DNA from: Gemmatimonadota bacterium | GTDB lineage: Bacteria; Gemmatimonadota; Gemmatimonadetes; Gemmatimonadales; GWC2-71-9 | Direction: 5' to 3' | NCBI GenBank assembly: GCA_003220935.1 | Contig: QHTT01000082.1 | Location: 1-40,512, forward strand | Length of the DNA: 40,512 bases | Shown: piece after piece, positions 34,213 through 40,512 of the stretch | Layout: every line of letters begins with the position of its first letter | Numbering within the stretch: position 1 is the first letter of the stretch | Made by a program: the position numbers and the translations under genes | The notes under the pieces: generated by a model | Database searches by the model: none | What the model saw: only the letters and a program-made list of their open reading frames with translations | What the model was told of the DNA's origin: nothing

Positions 34213-36498
34213 ATGACGCCCCGCAAACGCAACGTCCCGTCCCCCGAGCCTCGCTCCGTGGCGACGGAGCTCCGCGACAGCGAGCAGCCCTTCCGCTTGA
34301 TCGTGGAGAGCGTGCAAGACTACGCCATCTTCATGCTGGACGTCACGGGGCGGGTGACGAGCTGGAACGTCGGGGCCCAGCGGATCAAGGGGTACTCGGC
34401 CGAGGAGATCGTGGGGGAGCATTTTTCCCGCTTCTACCTCCCGGAGGACGTGCAGGCGCGGAAACCCGAACGCGAGCTCCAGGTGGCTGCGGCGGAGGGG
34501 CGGTGCGAGGACGAGGGTTGGCGGGTCCGCAAGGACGGCTCCCGCTTCTGGGCGAACGTCGTCATCACCGCCTTGCGGAGCGCCGACGGCGCGCTGCTCG
34601 GCTTCGCGAAAGTCACGCGCGACCTGACCGGGCGACACCGGGCGGAACAGGCCCTGCGCGAGACGGAGGAGCGGTTCCGGCTGCTGGTGGAGGGCGTGAA
34701 AGAGTATGCGCTGTTCATGCTCGATCCCACAGGGCGGGTGGTGAGCTGGAACGCCGGGGCCGAGCGCATCAAGGGGTACTCGGCCCAGGAGATTCTCGGA
34801 CAGCACATTTCCCGGTTTTATCCACCGCAGGACGTGCAGGCGGGCAAACCGGAGCGGGGGCTCGAGGTAGCCGCGGCAGAGGGGCGGTGGGAGGACGAAG
34901 GGTGGCGGGTGCGCAAGGACGGCTCCCGCTTCTGGGCGAACGTCGTCGTCACTCCGCTGCGGGGCGCCGACGGAGCGCTGCTTGGCTTTGCCGAGCTGTC
35001 CCGTGACCTGACGGAGCGCCGCGGGGCGGAAACGGCGCTGCGCCAGAGCGAAGCGCGGCTCCGCCTGATGGTAGAGAGTGTCAAGGATCATGCGATCCTC
35101 ATGCTCGATCGCGAGGGACGGGTCGTCAGCTGGAACGCGGGGGCCGAGCGGATCAAGGGATACCGCGCCGACGAGATTCTGGGCCGGCATTTCTCCCGCT
35201 TCTATCCCCCGGACGATGTGGCCCAGGGAAGGCCGGAGTGGGAGCTGGAGCGGGCGGTCCGGGACGGCGAGTTCGAGGACGAAGGGTGGCGCGTCCGCAA
35301 GGACGGCTCCCGCTTCTGGGCCAATGTGGTGATCACGCCGATTCGGGACGCGCAGGGGGCCCTGGTCGGCTTCGCCAAGGTGACCCGGGATCTGACCGAG
35401 CTCCGGCGGGCCGAAGCAGAGCTGCGTCGCCAGAAGGATTTCATCGAGCAACTGATCAACTCGAGCACGGACGGGATCCTGGCGTTCGACCGGGAGTCCC
35501 GCTGCACCCTGTGGAGCGACGGCATGGCACGGATCAGCGGCCTGCGCGCCGAGGAAGTGTTGGGGCGGCCGGCGCTCGAGGTGTTCCCGTTCTTCAAGGA
35601 CACCGGCGAGGACAAGCACTTCGCGGCGGCCTTCGAAGGCCAGACGGTGACTGCGGAAGGCGGCCGCTACAGCGCGCGCGAGCCCGCAGCCCGCTCCGTC
35701 TTCGAAGCGCGGTACTCACCCCTCATCGGTGACAGCGGACAGACCGTGGGGGTACTGGCCATCGTGCGGGACGTGACCGAGCGGAGGCGTGTCGAGCAGG
35801 AGCTCGCCCGTTCCAACGCCGAGCTCGAAAAGTTCAGCTATTCCGTTTCGCACGATCTCCGCGCGCCGTTGCGCGCCATCGACGGCTTTGCCCGGGCATT
35901 GCATGAGGACCATGGGTCGACCCTCAACGCCGACGGGCAGCGTCTGCTGGGGGTGATCCGCGACAGCGCCCAGCGCATGGGTCAGCTCATCGATGCGCTG
36001 CTCAACTTCTCACGCGTCGGCCGGCAGGCCCTGGTCACGACGTCCGTCGACCTCACGGCGCAGGCGGAGTCGGTCGTGGACGAGTTGCGGCGCACCGCCA
36101 ACGGCGTCGCCGTGGAAGTCACCATCCATCCCTTGCCCACGGTCGCCGGGGACGCGACCCTGTTGCGCCTGGTACTGGCCAATCTCATCGGTAACGCCTT
36201 CAAGTTCAGCCGCAATCGCTCGCATCCACGGGTCGAAATCGGGGCGCGGCGGGAGGGAAGTGAAGTCACGTGCTACGTGAAGGACAACGGCGCCGGATTC
36301 GACATGCGCTTCAAAGACAAGCTGTTCGGCGTGTTCCAGCGGCTACACCACGTGGAGGAGTTCGAGGGAACCGGAGTCGGGCTCGCGCTCGCTCAGCGCA
36401 TCATCGACCGGCATGACGGGCGGATCTGGGCAGAGGGAAAACTGAACGAAGGCGCGACATTTTACTTCGCCCTTCCCAACGCGGCGCCAGCCCCCTAG
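34213..36498 (+). CDS. Multi-PAS sensor histidine kinase
   Basis: This is a 761-residue cytoplasmic sensor kinase with no membrane segment. Three near-identical PAS/PAC modules lie at residues 27-154, 155-282 and 283-410, each containing GWRVRKDGSRFWANVV and an RIKGY motif. A fourth, divergent PAS lies at about 420-530. The HisKA domain follows with phospho-accepting His547 in SYSVSHDLRAPLRAIDGF. The ATPase domain has the N box NLIGNAFKFS (Asn661), G1 DNGAGFD, and G2 GTGVGLALAQ. The ATG at 34213 is chosen because the frame upstream belongs to the methyltransferase region. No response regulator lies next to it, so the partner is elsewhere. It may sense redox state or light through a PAS-bound cofactor; I see no obvious haem or flavin residue. 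Confidence 0.93.
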   Translation: MTPRKRNVPSPEPRSVATELRDSEQPFRLIVESVQDYAIFMLDVTGRVTSWNVGAQRIKGYSAEEIVGEHFSRFYLPEDVQARKPERELQVAAAEGRCEDEGWRVRKDGSRFWANVVITALRSADGALLGFAKVTRDLTGRHRAEQALRETEERFRLLVEGVKEYALFMLDPTGRVVSWNAGAERIKGYSAQEILGQHISRFYPPQDVQAGKPERGLEVAAAEGRWEDEGWRVRKDGSRFWANVVVTPLRGADGALLGFAELSRDLTERRGAETALRQSEARLRLMVESVKDHAILMLDREGRVVSWNAGAERIKGYRADEILGRHFSRFYPPDDVAQGRPEWELERAVRDGEFEDEGWRVRKDGSRFWANVVITPIRDAQGALVGFAKVTRDLTELRRAEAELRRQKDFIEQLINSSTDGILAFDRESRCTLWSDGMARISGLRAEEVLGRPALEVFPFFKDTGEDKHFAAAFEGQTVTAEGGRYSAREPAARSVFEARYSPLIGDSGQTVGVLAIVRDVTERRRVEQELARSNAELEKFSYSVSHDLRAPLRAIDGFARALHEDHGSTLNADGQRLLGVIRDSAQRMGQLIDALLNFSRVGRQALVTTSVDLTAQAESVVDELRRTANGVAVEVTIHPLPTVAGDATLLRLVLANLIGNAFKFSRNRSHPRVEIGARREGSEVTCYVKDNGAGFDMRFKDKLFGVFQRLHHVEEFEGTGVGLALAQRIIDRHDGRIWAEGKLNEGATFYFALPNAAPAP
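34291..35442 (+). repeat. Three 384-bp in-frame PAS repeats
   Basis: Corresponding codons fall exactly 384 bases (128 codons) apart: the FRL/LRL codons at 34291, 34675 and 35059, and the RIKGY codons at 34381, 34765 and 35149. Long stretches are identical at the DNA level, for example the DNA for GWRVRKDGSRFWANV. The units arose by tandem duplication inside the gene. Confidence 0.92.
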
Positions 36499-36501
36499 TA
36501 T
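36496..36501 (+). promoter_or_regulatory. Possible -10 box of the chorismate mutase leader
   Basis: TAGTAT overlaps the stop codon of the kinase gene and ends 8 bases before GTG 36510, the start of the leader reading frame. No good -35 is visible. Confidence 0.3.
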
Positions 36502-36509
36502 TGGTCCTC

Positions 36510-36599
36510 GTGACCCTACACCACGCGGACTCGACGCGATTTGCGTTTTACCGCTTCAACGACCCCGGGAGCGGTGGGCGCGTGTGTGTGATCAGCTGA
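36510..36599 (+). CDS. Leader peptide with Phe/Tyr codons (attenuator)
   Basis: A 29-codon frame runs from GTG to TGA. Its centre reads STRFAFYRFND, with Phe codons at 36540, 36546 and 36555 and a Tyr codon at 36549, four aromatic codons within six positions. Trp is absent. This is the kind of peptide found in pheA and pheST leaders, where ribosome stalling reports charged tRNA-Phe or tRNA-Tyr. No Shine-Dalgarno sequence precedes the GTG, and a TANNNT box stands 8 bases upstream. The peptide itself has no other expected role. Confidence 0.62.
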   Translation: MTLHHADSTRFAFYRFNDPGSGGRVCVIS

Positions 36600-36661
36600 C
36601 GTAAGACACAGGTCACCCCGATGTCGTTCCGGCTCCCGAGCAGATCGGGGGCATTTTTTTT
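36550..36661 (+). promoter_or_regulatory. Transcription attenuator of the chorismate mutase gene
   Basis: Three mutually exclusive pairings can be read. ACCGCT (36550-36555) pairs with AGCGGT (36570-36575) and lies on the Tyr-Arg-Phe codons. CGGGAGC (36566-36572) pairs with GCTCCCG (36632-36638) as an antiterminator, with GG/CC beyond a bulge. GCTCCCGA (36632-36639) pairs with TCGGGGGC (36645-36652) as the terminator. A ribosome waiting at the aromatic codons would cover the first segment and free the second to capture the third. A ribosome running to the stop at 36597 would let the first hairpin re-form behind it and the terminator fold. Confidence 0.65.
36632..36661 (+). terminator. Intrinsic terminator in the chorismate mutase leader
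   Basis: An 8-bp stem (GCTCCCGA/TCGGGGGC with one G-T pair) and loop GCAGA are followed by A and eight T residues (36654-36661). It ends only 20 bases before the ATG, with no room for a promoter in between, so it must act on transcripts that lead into the gene. Confidence 0.8.
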
Positions 36662-36681
36662 CTGGTGAATGGAGACGAGTC

Positions 36682-36999
36682 ATGGCGCCTTCTCTGGCTA
36701 GCTCGCGGCGCTCGCCGCCGACGCATCCCAGCGAGATCGAGCGCTGGCGTGAGGAGATCGACCATCTGGACGGAGTGCTGGTGCGGCTGTTGAACCTGCG
36801 GGCGCGCCTCGCGCTGAAGGTCGCGGGCTCGAAGCACGCTGCGGGGTTACCGCTGCACGTTCCGGCGCGTGAACGCGACGTGCTGAGGAACGTTGCGGAC
36901 ACGAACGCTGGTCCGCTAGACGGATCCGCGCTGGCGGCGGTGTTCCGGATCATCATGCGGGAATCCCGCCGCCTGGAGGAGAACCGTTTCAGGACGTGA
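36682..36999 (+). CDS. Chorismate mutase, AroQ class
   Basis: This 105-residue all-helical enzyme converts chorismate to prephenate, the common step to Phe and Tyr. Matching the E. coli domain: Arg in WREEIDHLDG (R11), Arg in LLNLRARLAL (R28), Lys in VAGSKHAAG (K39), and Arg-Glu in VPARERDVL (R51/E52). At the Gln88 position the sequence has Glu (SRRLEENRF), as in the yeast enzyme and some bacterial ones. It is free-standing, with no prephenate dehydratase or dehydrogenase fused. ATG 36682 follows GGAG. No other aromatic-pathway gene is adjacent. Its expression is probably set by the attenuator just upstream. Confidence 0.9.
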   Translation: MAPSLASSRRSPPTHPSEIERWREEIDHLDGVLVRLLNLRARLALKVAGSKHAAGLPLHVPARERDVLRNVADTNAGPLDGSALAAVFRIIMRESRRLEENRFRT

Positions 37000-37005
37000 C
37001 CGCGA

Positions 37006-37035
37006 CGCAGCACCCGCCACGTGACCGGTGCTGCG
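37006..37035. terminator. Hairpin after the chorismate mutase gene
   Basis: CGCAGCACC and GGTGCTGCG form a perfect 9-bp stem with a 12-base loop, starting 7 bases after the stop codon. No T tract follows, so termination is only a guess. The rest of 37036-37195 shows nothing I can identify. Confidence 0.4.
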
Positions 37036-37195
37036 GTGATCCGAATACCCCCCGCCCTCTGACCGGTGTGTTATCCTGGGGGTGCGCCCGGGCGACAATG
37101 CTCACGCGTGAGCCACTTTCGCCGCCCTGGGGTCCGTTTCCCGCCCGATTCGAGACCGCGAGATCGTGGCACACGGCTAGTGCACGGGAGGTAAC

Positions 37196-38446
37196 ATGCC
37201 CCAGCACAGCCGCGCCCTGTGTCTCTTCCGCAGGCTGCCAGCTGCGCCGCTGCTCGCCACCTTGCTCGCCCAAGTCGCGGCGTGCGATCGGCAGCCGCTC
37301 GGGGGACGGGCAACCGGTGCCGAAGCGGCACCCGACACCAACCCCGCGTTCCTCGTTGCTGCCCGCGAGCCCGGCGATCCGCTGCCGTTCCTGACGCTCG
37401 GTCAGCGCGCCCTGTTCGAGCGGGGTCGCGGCGTGTTCCAAACCGAATTCACGCCCGCTACGGGGTTGGGCCCCCTTTTCAACAACACCGCGTGCAGCCA
37501 GTGCCATGAAGACCCCGTCGTCGGCGCCGGCGGCGAGGAAGTGGAGACGCACCAGGCCGCGTTCCATTACGGCGCCTGCGACGACCTCAGCGCAATAGGC
37601 GGGCCGGTCATCCAGGACAGCGTCACCGCGGCCCTGCACACCGCGCTCGGGATCGGCAAGGAGCCGCCGCTCCCCGAGGCCACCGGCACGGCGCATCGGA
37701 CGACGCCGAGCTTGCTGGGGTTCGGGCTGCTGGAGGCCGTGCCGGAGGCGGAGATTCTGGCGTTCGCCGACCCCTTCGACCGCAACGGCGACGGCGTATC
37801 CGGGCGTCCCAACCGCACAGCGGACGGGCGGCTCGGCCGCTTCGGCCGCAAGGCCCAGTTCGCAACGCTGCGGGAGTTCAACGCCGGGGCGTTCGCCAAT
37901 GAGATGGGGATCACAAGCCCGGACGAGCCAAGCGAGGCGACGATCCGGGGCCACCCGTTCCCCGCAGGTGTTGATCCGACCCCCGAGCCGGAGCTCACGC
38001 GGGAGGCAACGGACGCGGCGACAGCGTTCGTGCAGCTGCTCGCGCCCCCAGCCCCGCTGCCGCGCACCGTTGTGGAGCGGCGTGGCGGCTTAGTCTTCTT
38101 GGGGCTCGGGTGCGCCTCGTGCCATGTTCCTGTGCTCGTGACCGGTCCCAACCGCGTGAGCGCGTTGAGCCTCAAGATCGTGCAGCCGTACTCCGACCTG
38201 CTGCTTCACGATCTAGGGCCGGACCTGGCCGATATCTGTCTCGCGCGGGCTCGGCCCGCGGAATTCCGCACCGAGCCGCTGATGGGACTACGCTTTAAGA
38301 CGGCCTACCTGCACGACGGCCGGGCGGCGTCCATCGACGAAGCGATCCAGGCGCACGGCGGAGAAGCCGCCAGGGCACGCGGCCGATTCCTGAGGTTGTC
38401 GCCCGCCGACCGGGACGCGCTCGTCAGGTTCTTGAAGGGTCTCTAG
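37196..38446 (+). CDS. Di-haem oxidoreductase-like lipoprotein (DUF1111)
   Basis: This is a 416-residue protein beginning with a lipoprotein signal (LLATLLAQVAACD). Two haem-binding motifs, CSQCH at 100-104 and CASCH at 306-310, and the family phrases FNNTACSQCHEDP, TPSLLGFGLLEAVPEAEILA and FKTAYLHDGRAASIDEAI identify the DUF1111/di-haem oxidoreductase (thiol oxidoreductase) group. The group is distantly related to MauG and cytochrome c peroxidases; substrates are generally unknown. It probably works in the periplasm. ATG follows a strong GGGAGG ribosome site. Together with the di-haem protein at 19026 it makes two lipid-anchored di-haem enzymes in this window. Confidence 0.93.
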   Translation: MPQHSRALCLFRRLPAAPLLATLLAQVAACDRQPLGGRATGAEAAPDTNPAFLVAAREPGDPLPFLTLGQRALFERGRGVFQTEFTPATGLGPLFNNTACSQCHEDPVVGAGGEEVETHQAAFHYGACDDLSAIGGPVIQDSVTAALHTALGIGKEPPLPEATGTAHRTTPSLLGFGLLEAVPEAEILAFADPFDRNGDGVSGRPNRTADGRLGRFGRKAQFATLREFNAGAFANEMGITSPDEPSEATIRGHPFPAGVDPTPEPELTREATDAATAFVQLLAPPAPLPRTVVERRGGLVFLGLGCASCHVPVLVTGPNRVSALSLKIVQPYSDLLLHDLGPDLADICLARARPAEFRTEPLMGLRFKTAYLHDGRAASIDEAIQAHGGEAARARGRFLRLSPADRDALVRFLKGL

Positions 38447-38593
38447 CTCGCGCGACGCAGTGCATCGTTGCGTGGCATTCCCGCTGGAACGGTCGCCGCG
38501 AAGTGGTGCGGCGGCGGGCCAACGTGCGCCTCGGCGCGTGGGCACGCGGGTTGCCGCTGCCGTCCGGCGCTCGATTTTGCGACGGAGGCACAT

Positions 38594-39124
38594 ATGCATC
38601 GTCTGTTGGCTTTCATCAGCTCCGCCCTCGTCCTCGCCTGTGACCAGGGTCCCGCCGCTCCGGGCGCGCTCGACGCGGCGGCCGCGGCGGTTCCCAATGT
38701 CCAGGGCAGCTACCACGGAACGGGCGTAGCGACGGTCAGCACATCGACCGGGCAGCACAGGAGCCTTACGTGCAAGGGAACCCTCAATATCGGGACGCAG
38801 GCCGACAACAGCTTCTCCGGCACGTTCGTGGTGCCGTCTGCGGGCGATTGTGACGAGGACTCCGGCACGCTCGCCGGCACCGTGGGCGTAGACGGCGACG
38901 TGACGTTCACGGCCGATCTCCCCGGAGGCGGAGCTGACATCTGGGAGGATGGCGCGGCTCGGTCGGGTTGTCGTCTGGAGAGCAGCACGTCGTTCATGGG
39001 CGCCGTGACGGGCGACGCCCTCTCAGCCAAAGGCAGCGGCGCGTACGACTGCGACACGGTCTTCGGTACTATTCGCTTGTTCGTGGAGCTTCAGGTATCC
39101 GCGTCGCGGGCCGCGACGTCGTAG
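38594..39124 (+). CDS. Small lipoprotein, unknown
   Basis: This 176-residue protein starts at ATG 38594 after GGAGG. The signal LLAFISSALVLACDQ has a lipobox Cys. After an Ala-rich linker, the mature part is beta-rich with repeated Gly/Thr/Ser (VQGSYHGTGVATVSTSTGQH, GTLAGTVGVDGDVTFTADLP). It carries four further cysteines (LTCKG, GDCDED, SGCRLE, YDCDT) that could form two disulfides. No family is recognised. It resembles small surface lipoproteins with a lipocalin-like or barrel-like fold. Confidence 0.72.
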   Translation: MHRLLAFISSALVLACDQGPAAPGALDAAAAAVPNVQGSYHGTGVATVSTSTGQHRSLTCKGTLNIGTQADNSFSGTFVVPSAGDCDEDSGTLAGTVGVDGDVTFTADLPGGGADIWEDGAARSGCRLESSTSFMGAVTGDALSAKGSGAYDCDTVFGTIRLFVELQVSASRAATS

Positions 39125-39174
39125 CTCGCGGACTCGAGCGGGGCAGAGCCTAGTACGTCGTGGCGTGGCGAGTT

Positions 39175-39180
39175 TAGATT
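39175..39180 (+). promoter_or_regulatory. Possible -10 box of the ABC exporter gene
   Basis: TAGATT ends 9 bases before ATG 39190. There is no ribosome site and no clear -35. Confidence 0.35.
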
Positions 39181-39189
39181 CCCACGCCT

Positions 39190-40512
39190 ATGGCCGACGC
39201 TGCAACGCGACCCAGCAAGCCCGCGATCAGCCCGGGCGCTTGGCAGGAAGCCCGCGGCCTCATCTACGCCCACCGCAAACGGCTGTCGCTGGGGCTCGTG
39301 CTCCTGCTCGTCAACCGGATTGCGGGGTTTGTGCTGCCCGCGTCTCCCAAGTGGGTCATTGACCGCGTGATCGGCCAGCACCATCCGGAGCTGTTGCTGC
39401 CGCTCGCGCTCGCGGCGGGCGCGGCGACGTTGGTCCAGGCGGTCACGGGGTTCGGCTTGTCGCAGATCCTCGGGGTCGCGGCGCAGCGGGCCATCACGGA
39501 CATGCGCCGCACGGTGCAGGCGTACGTGCTGCGCTTGCCCATCAGCTACTTCGATTCGACCAAGAGCGGCATCCTCATTTCGCGCATCATGACCGACGCG
39601 GAAGGCATCCGCAACCTCGTCGGCACGGGACTGGTGCAGCTGATCGGTGGCTTGCTCACGGGCGCGGCGGCGTTGGTCGTCCTCTTCGTCCTGAACTGGC
39701 GGCTCACGGCGATCGCGATCCTCGTGCTCGGCTGCTTCGGCGGCGGCATGGCGTTCGCCTTCACCAAGCTGCGGCCGCTGTTCCGGGAGCGCGGCAAAAT
39801 CAACGCCGAGGTAACGGGACGCCTGGGCGAGACGCTGGGCGGCATCCGCATCGTCAAGGCGTACCACGCCGAGCGCAGTGAGCGCTTGGTGTTCACGCGC
39901 GGCGCGAACACCCTGTTTCGCAACATCGCCGCCACCATGACGGGCATCTCCGGCGTGGGCTCATTCGCCACGATCATCATCGGCGCCATCGGCATCCTGA
40001 TGATTCTGGAGGGCGGTCATGCGGTGCTCACCGGCGTCATGACGCTGGGCGATCTCTTCATGTACGCCATCTTTGTCGGCTTGGTGGCGCTGCCGCTCAT
40101 CAACATCGCGTCCATCGGCACGCAGATCACCGAGGCGTTCGCCGGGCTCGACCGCATCCAGGAGATCCGCAAGCTCGTGACCGAGGACTCGGACGATGGC
40201 GCGCGCGCCGAGGTCGACGAAGTGCGCGGGGACGTCGTGTTCGAGGACGTGAGCTTCGAGTACGTGCCGGAGAAGGAGGTCTTGAAGCACGTGTCCTTCC
40301 GCGCCGCGCCGGGCTCGACCACAGCGTTGGTGGGGTCGTCCGGAGCGGGGAAGAGCACGCTGATCAGCCTCGTGCTGGCGTTCAGCCGTCCCAAGTCAGG
40401 CCGGATTCGCGTCGACGGCCGGGACCTGGCTGCGCTGCGCCTGGCCGGCTACCGCCGCCAGCTCGGCGTGGTCCTGCAGGATAACTTCCTGTTCGATGGC
40501 ACGATCGCCGAG
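39190..40512 (+). CDS. ABC exporter with fused membrane and ATPase domains (partial)
   Basis: 441 residues run to the window's edge. After a short N-terminus, six membrane helices begin near residue 35 (LSLGLVLLLVNRIAGFVLPA) with intracellular loops such as LPISYFDSTKSGILISRIMT, the type I exporter (MsbA/lipid-A or multidrug type) signature. The ATPase domain starts near 350 (GDVVFEDVSFEYVPEKEVL) with Walker A GSSGAGKST, followed by GVVLQDNFLFDGTIAE, the Q-loop region. The signature, Walker B and H-loop lie beyond the window. The cargo is not evident; lipid or peptide export are both possible. Confidence 0.93.
   Translation, partial: MADAATRPSKPAISPGAWQEARGLIYAHRKRLSLGLVLLLVNRIAGFVLPASPKWVIDRVIGQHHPELLLPLALAAGAATLVQAVTGFGLSQILGVAAQRAITDMRRTVQAYVLRLPISYFDSTKSGILISRIMTDAEGIRNLVGTGLVQLIGGLLTGAAALVVLFVLNWRLTAIAILVLGCFGGGMAFAFTKLRPLFRERGKINAEVTGRLGETLGGIRIVKAYHAERSERLVFTRGANTLFRNIAATMTGISGVGSFATIIIGAIGILMILEGGHAVLTGVMTLGDLFMYAIFVGLVALPLINIASIGTQITEAFAGLDRIQEIRKLVTEDSDDGARAEVDEVRGDVVFEDVSFEYVPEKEVLKHVSFRAAPGSTTALVGSSGAGKSTLISLVLAFSRPKSGRIRVDGRDLAALRLAGYRRQLGVVLQDNFLFDGTIAE

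Noticed and set aside
36621..36668. A second small frame reading MSFRLPSRSGAFFFW across the terminator
   Set aside because: Its Phe codons are simply the T tract of the terminator, downstream of the hairpin that would need controlling, so it cannot work as a sensing leader. The frame at 36510 has the right geometry.

Overview
The window is GC-rich, densely coded DNA from a Gram-negative (outer-membrane-bearing) bacterium. The mix points to Gemmatimonadota or a close relative: Ser/Thr kinases with extra C-terminal domains, a DUF5916-type outer-membrane protein, a carboxypeptidase-regulatory/TonB receptor of more than 1200 residues, imidazolonepropionase-like amidohydrolases, di-haem lipoproteins and FtsX-type ABC permeases. 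This assignment is inferred from gene content; the window holds no rRNA or other phylogenetic marker. I saw no tRNA, CRISPR array or complete insertion sequence.

Layout. 1-1.9 kb: the end of a pirin gene and a convergent membrane diguanylate cyclase. 2.0-6.3 kb: a tightly overlapping operon of a frameshifted small lipoprotein, a PEGA-bearing Ser/Thr kinase, a periplasmic TPR-like protein, a small outer-membrane protein and a lipoprotein. 6.4-9.0 kb: a frameshifted CBM9/DUF5916 outer-membrane protein. 9.2-10.5 kb: a small conserved protein, Dps and DoxX. 10.5-13.0 kb: an AT-rich patch with a gene remnant, a membrane protein, an excisionase-like DNA-binding protein, and an arsR-arsM arsenic methylation unit with two matching operators. 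13.1-17.3 kb: a MacB-like exporter (adaptor, ATPase, two FtsX permeases). 17.5-21.1 kb: an outer-membrane protein, a di-haem peroxidase-like lipoprotein and a cytochrome c. 21.2-25.6 kb: a second Ser/Thr kinase and several small secreted or lipid-binding-fold proteins. 25.7-30.1 kb: a Gly-rich secreted protein and the large TonB-type receptor, which carries a Spy/CpxP-like tail. 30.2-34.1 kb: a hairpin repeat, a secreted amidohydrolase, a DUF445 protein and a methyltransferase. 34.2-36.5 kb: a histidine kinase with a PAS module repeated exactly three times at 384 bp. 36.5-37.0 kb: a chorismate mutase behind what reads as a complete Phe/Tyr leader-peptide attenuator. 37.2-40.5 kb: a DUF1111 di-haem lipoprotein, a small lipoprotein and the start of an ABC exporter.

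The most notable signal is the stretch before the chorismate mutase (36510-36661). It holds a 29-codon leader reading frame with Phe-Ala-Phe-Tyr-Arg-Phe, a hairpin over those codons, an antiterminator alternative, and a terminator with an eight-T tract 20 bases before the gene's ATG. These are all the parts of classical amino-acid attenuation, coding for the very products of the chorismate mutase branch. Other points of interest are paired ArsR operators with an apparently leaderless arsR, several genes that begin only 6-10 bases after a TANNNT hexamer, and two single-base frameshifts in otherwise well-preserved genes.
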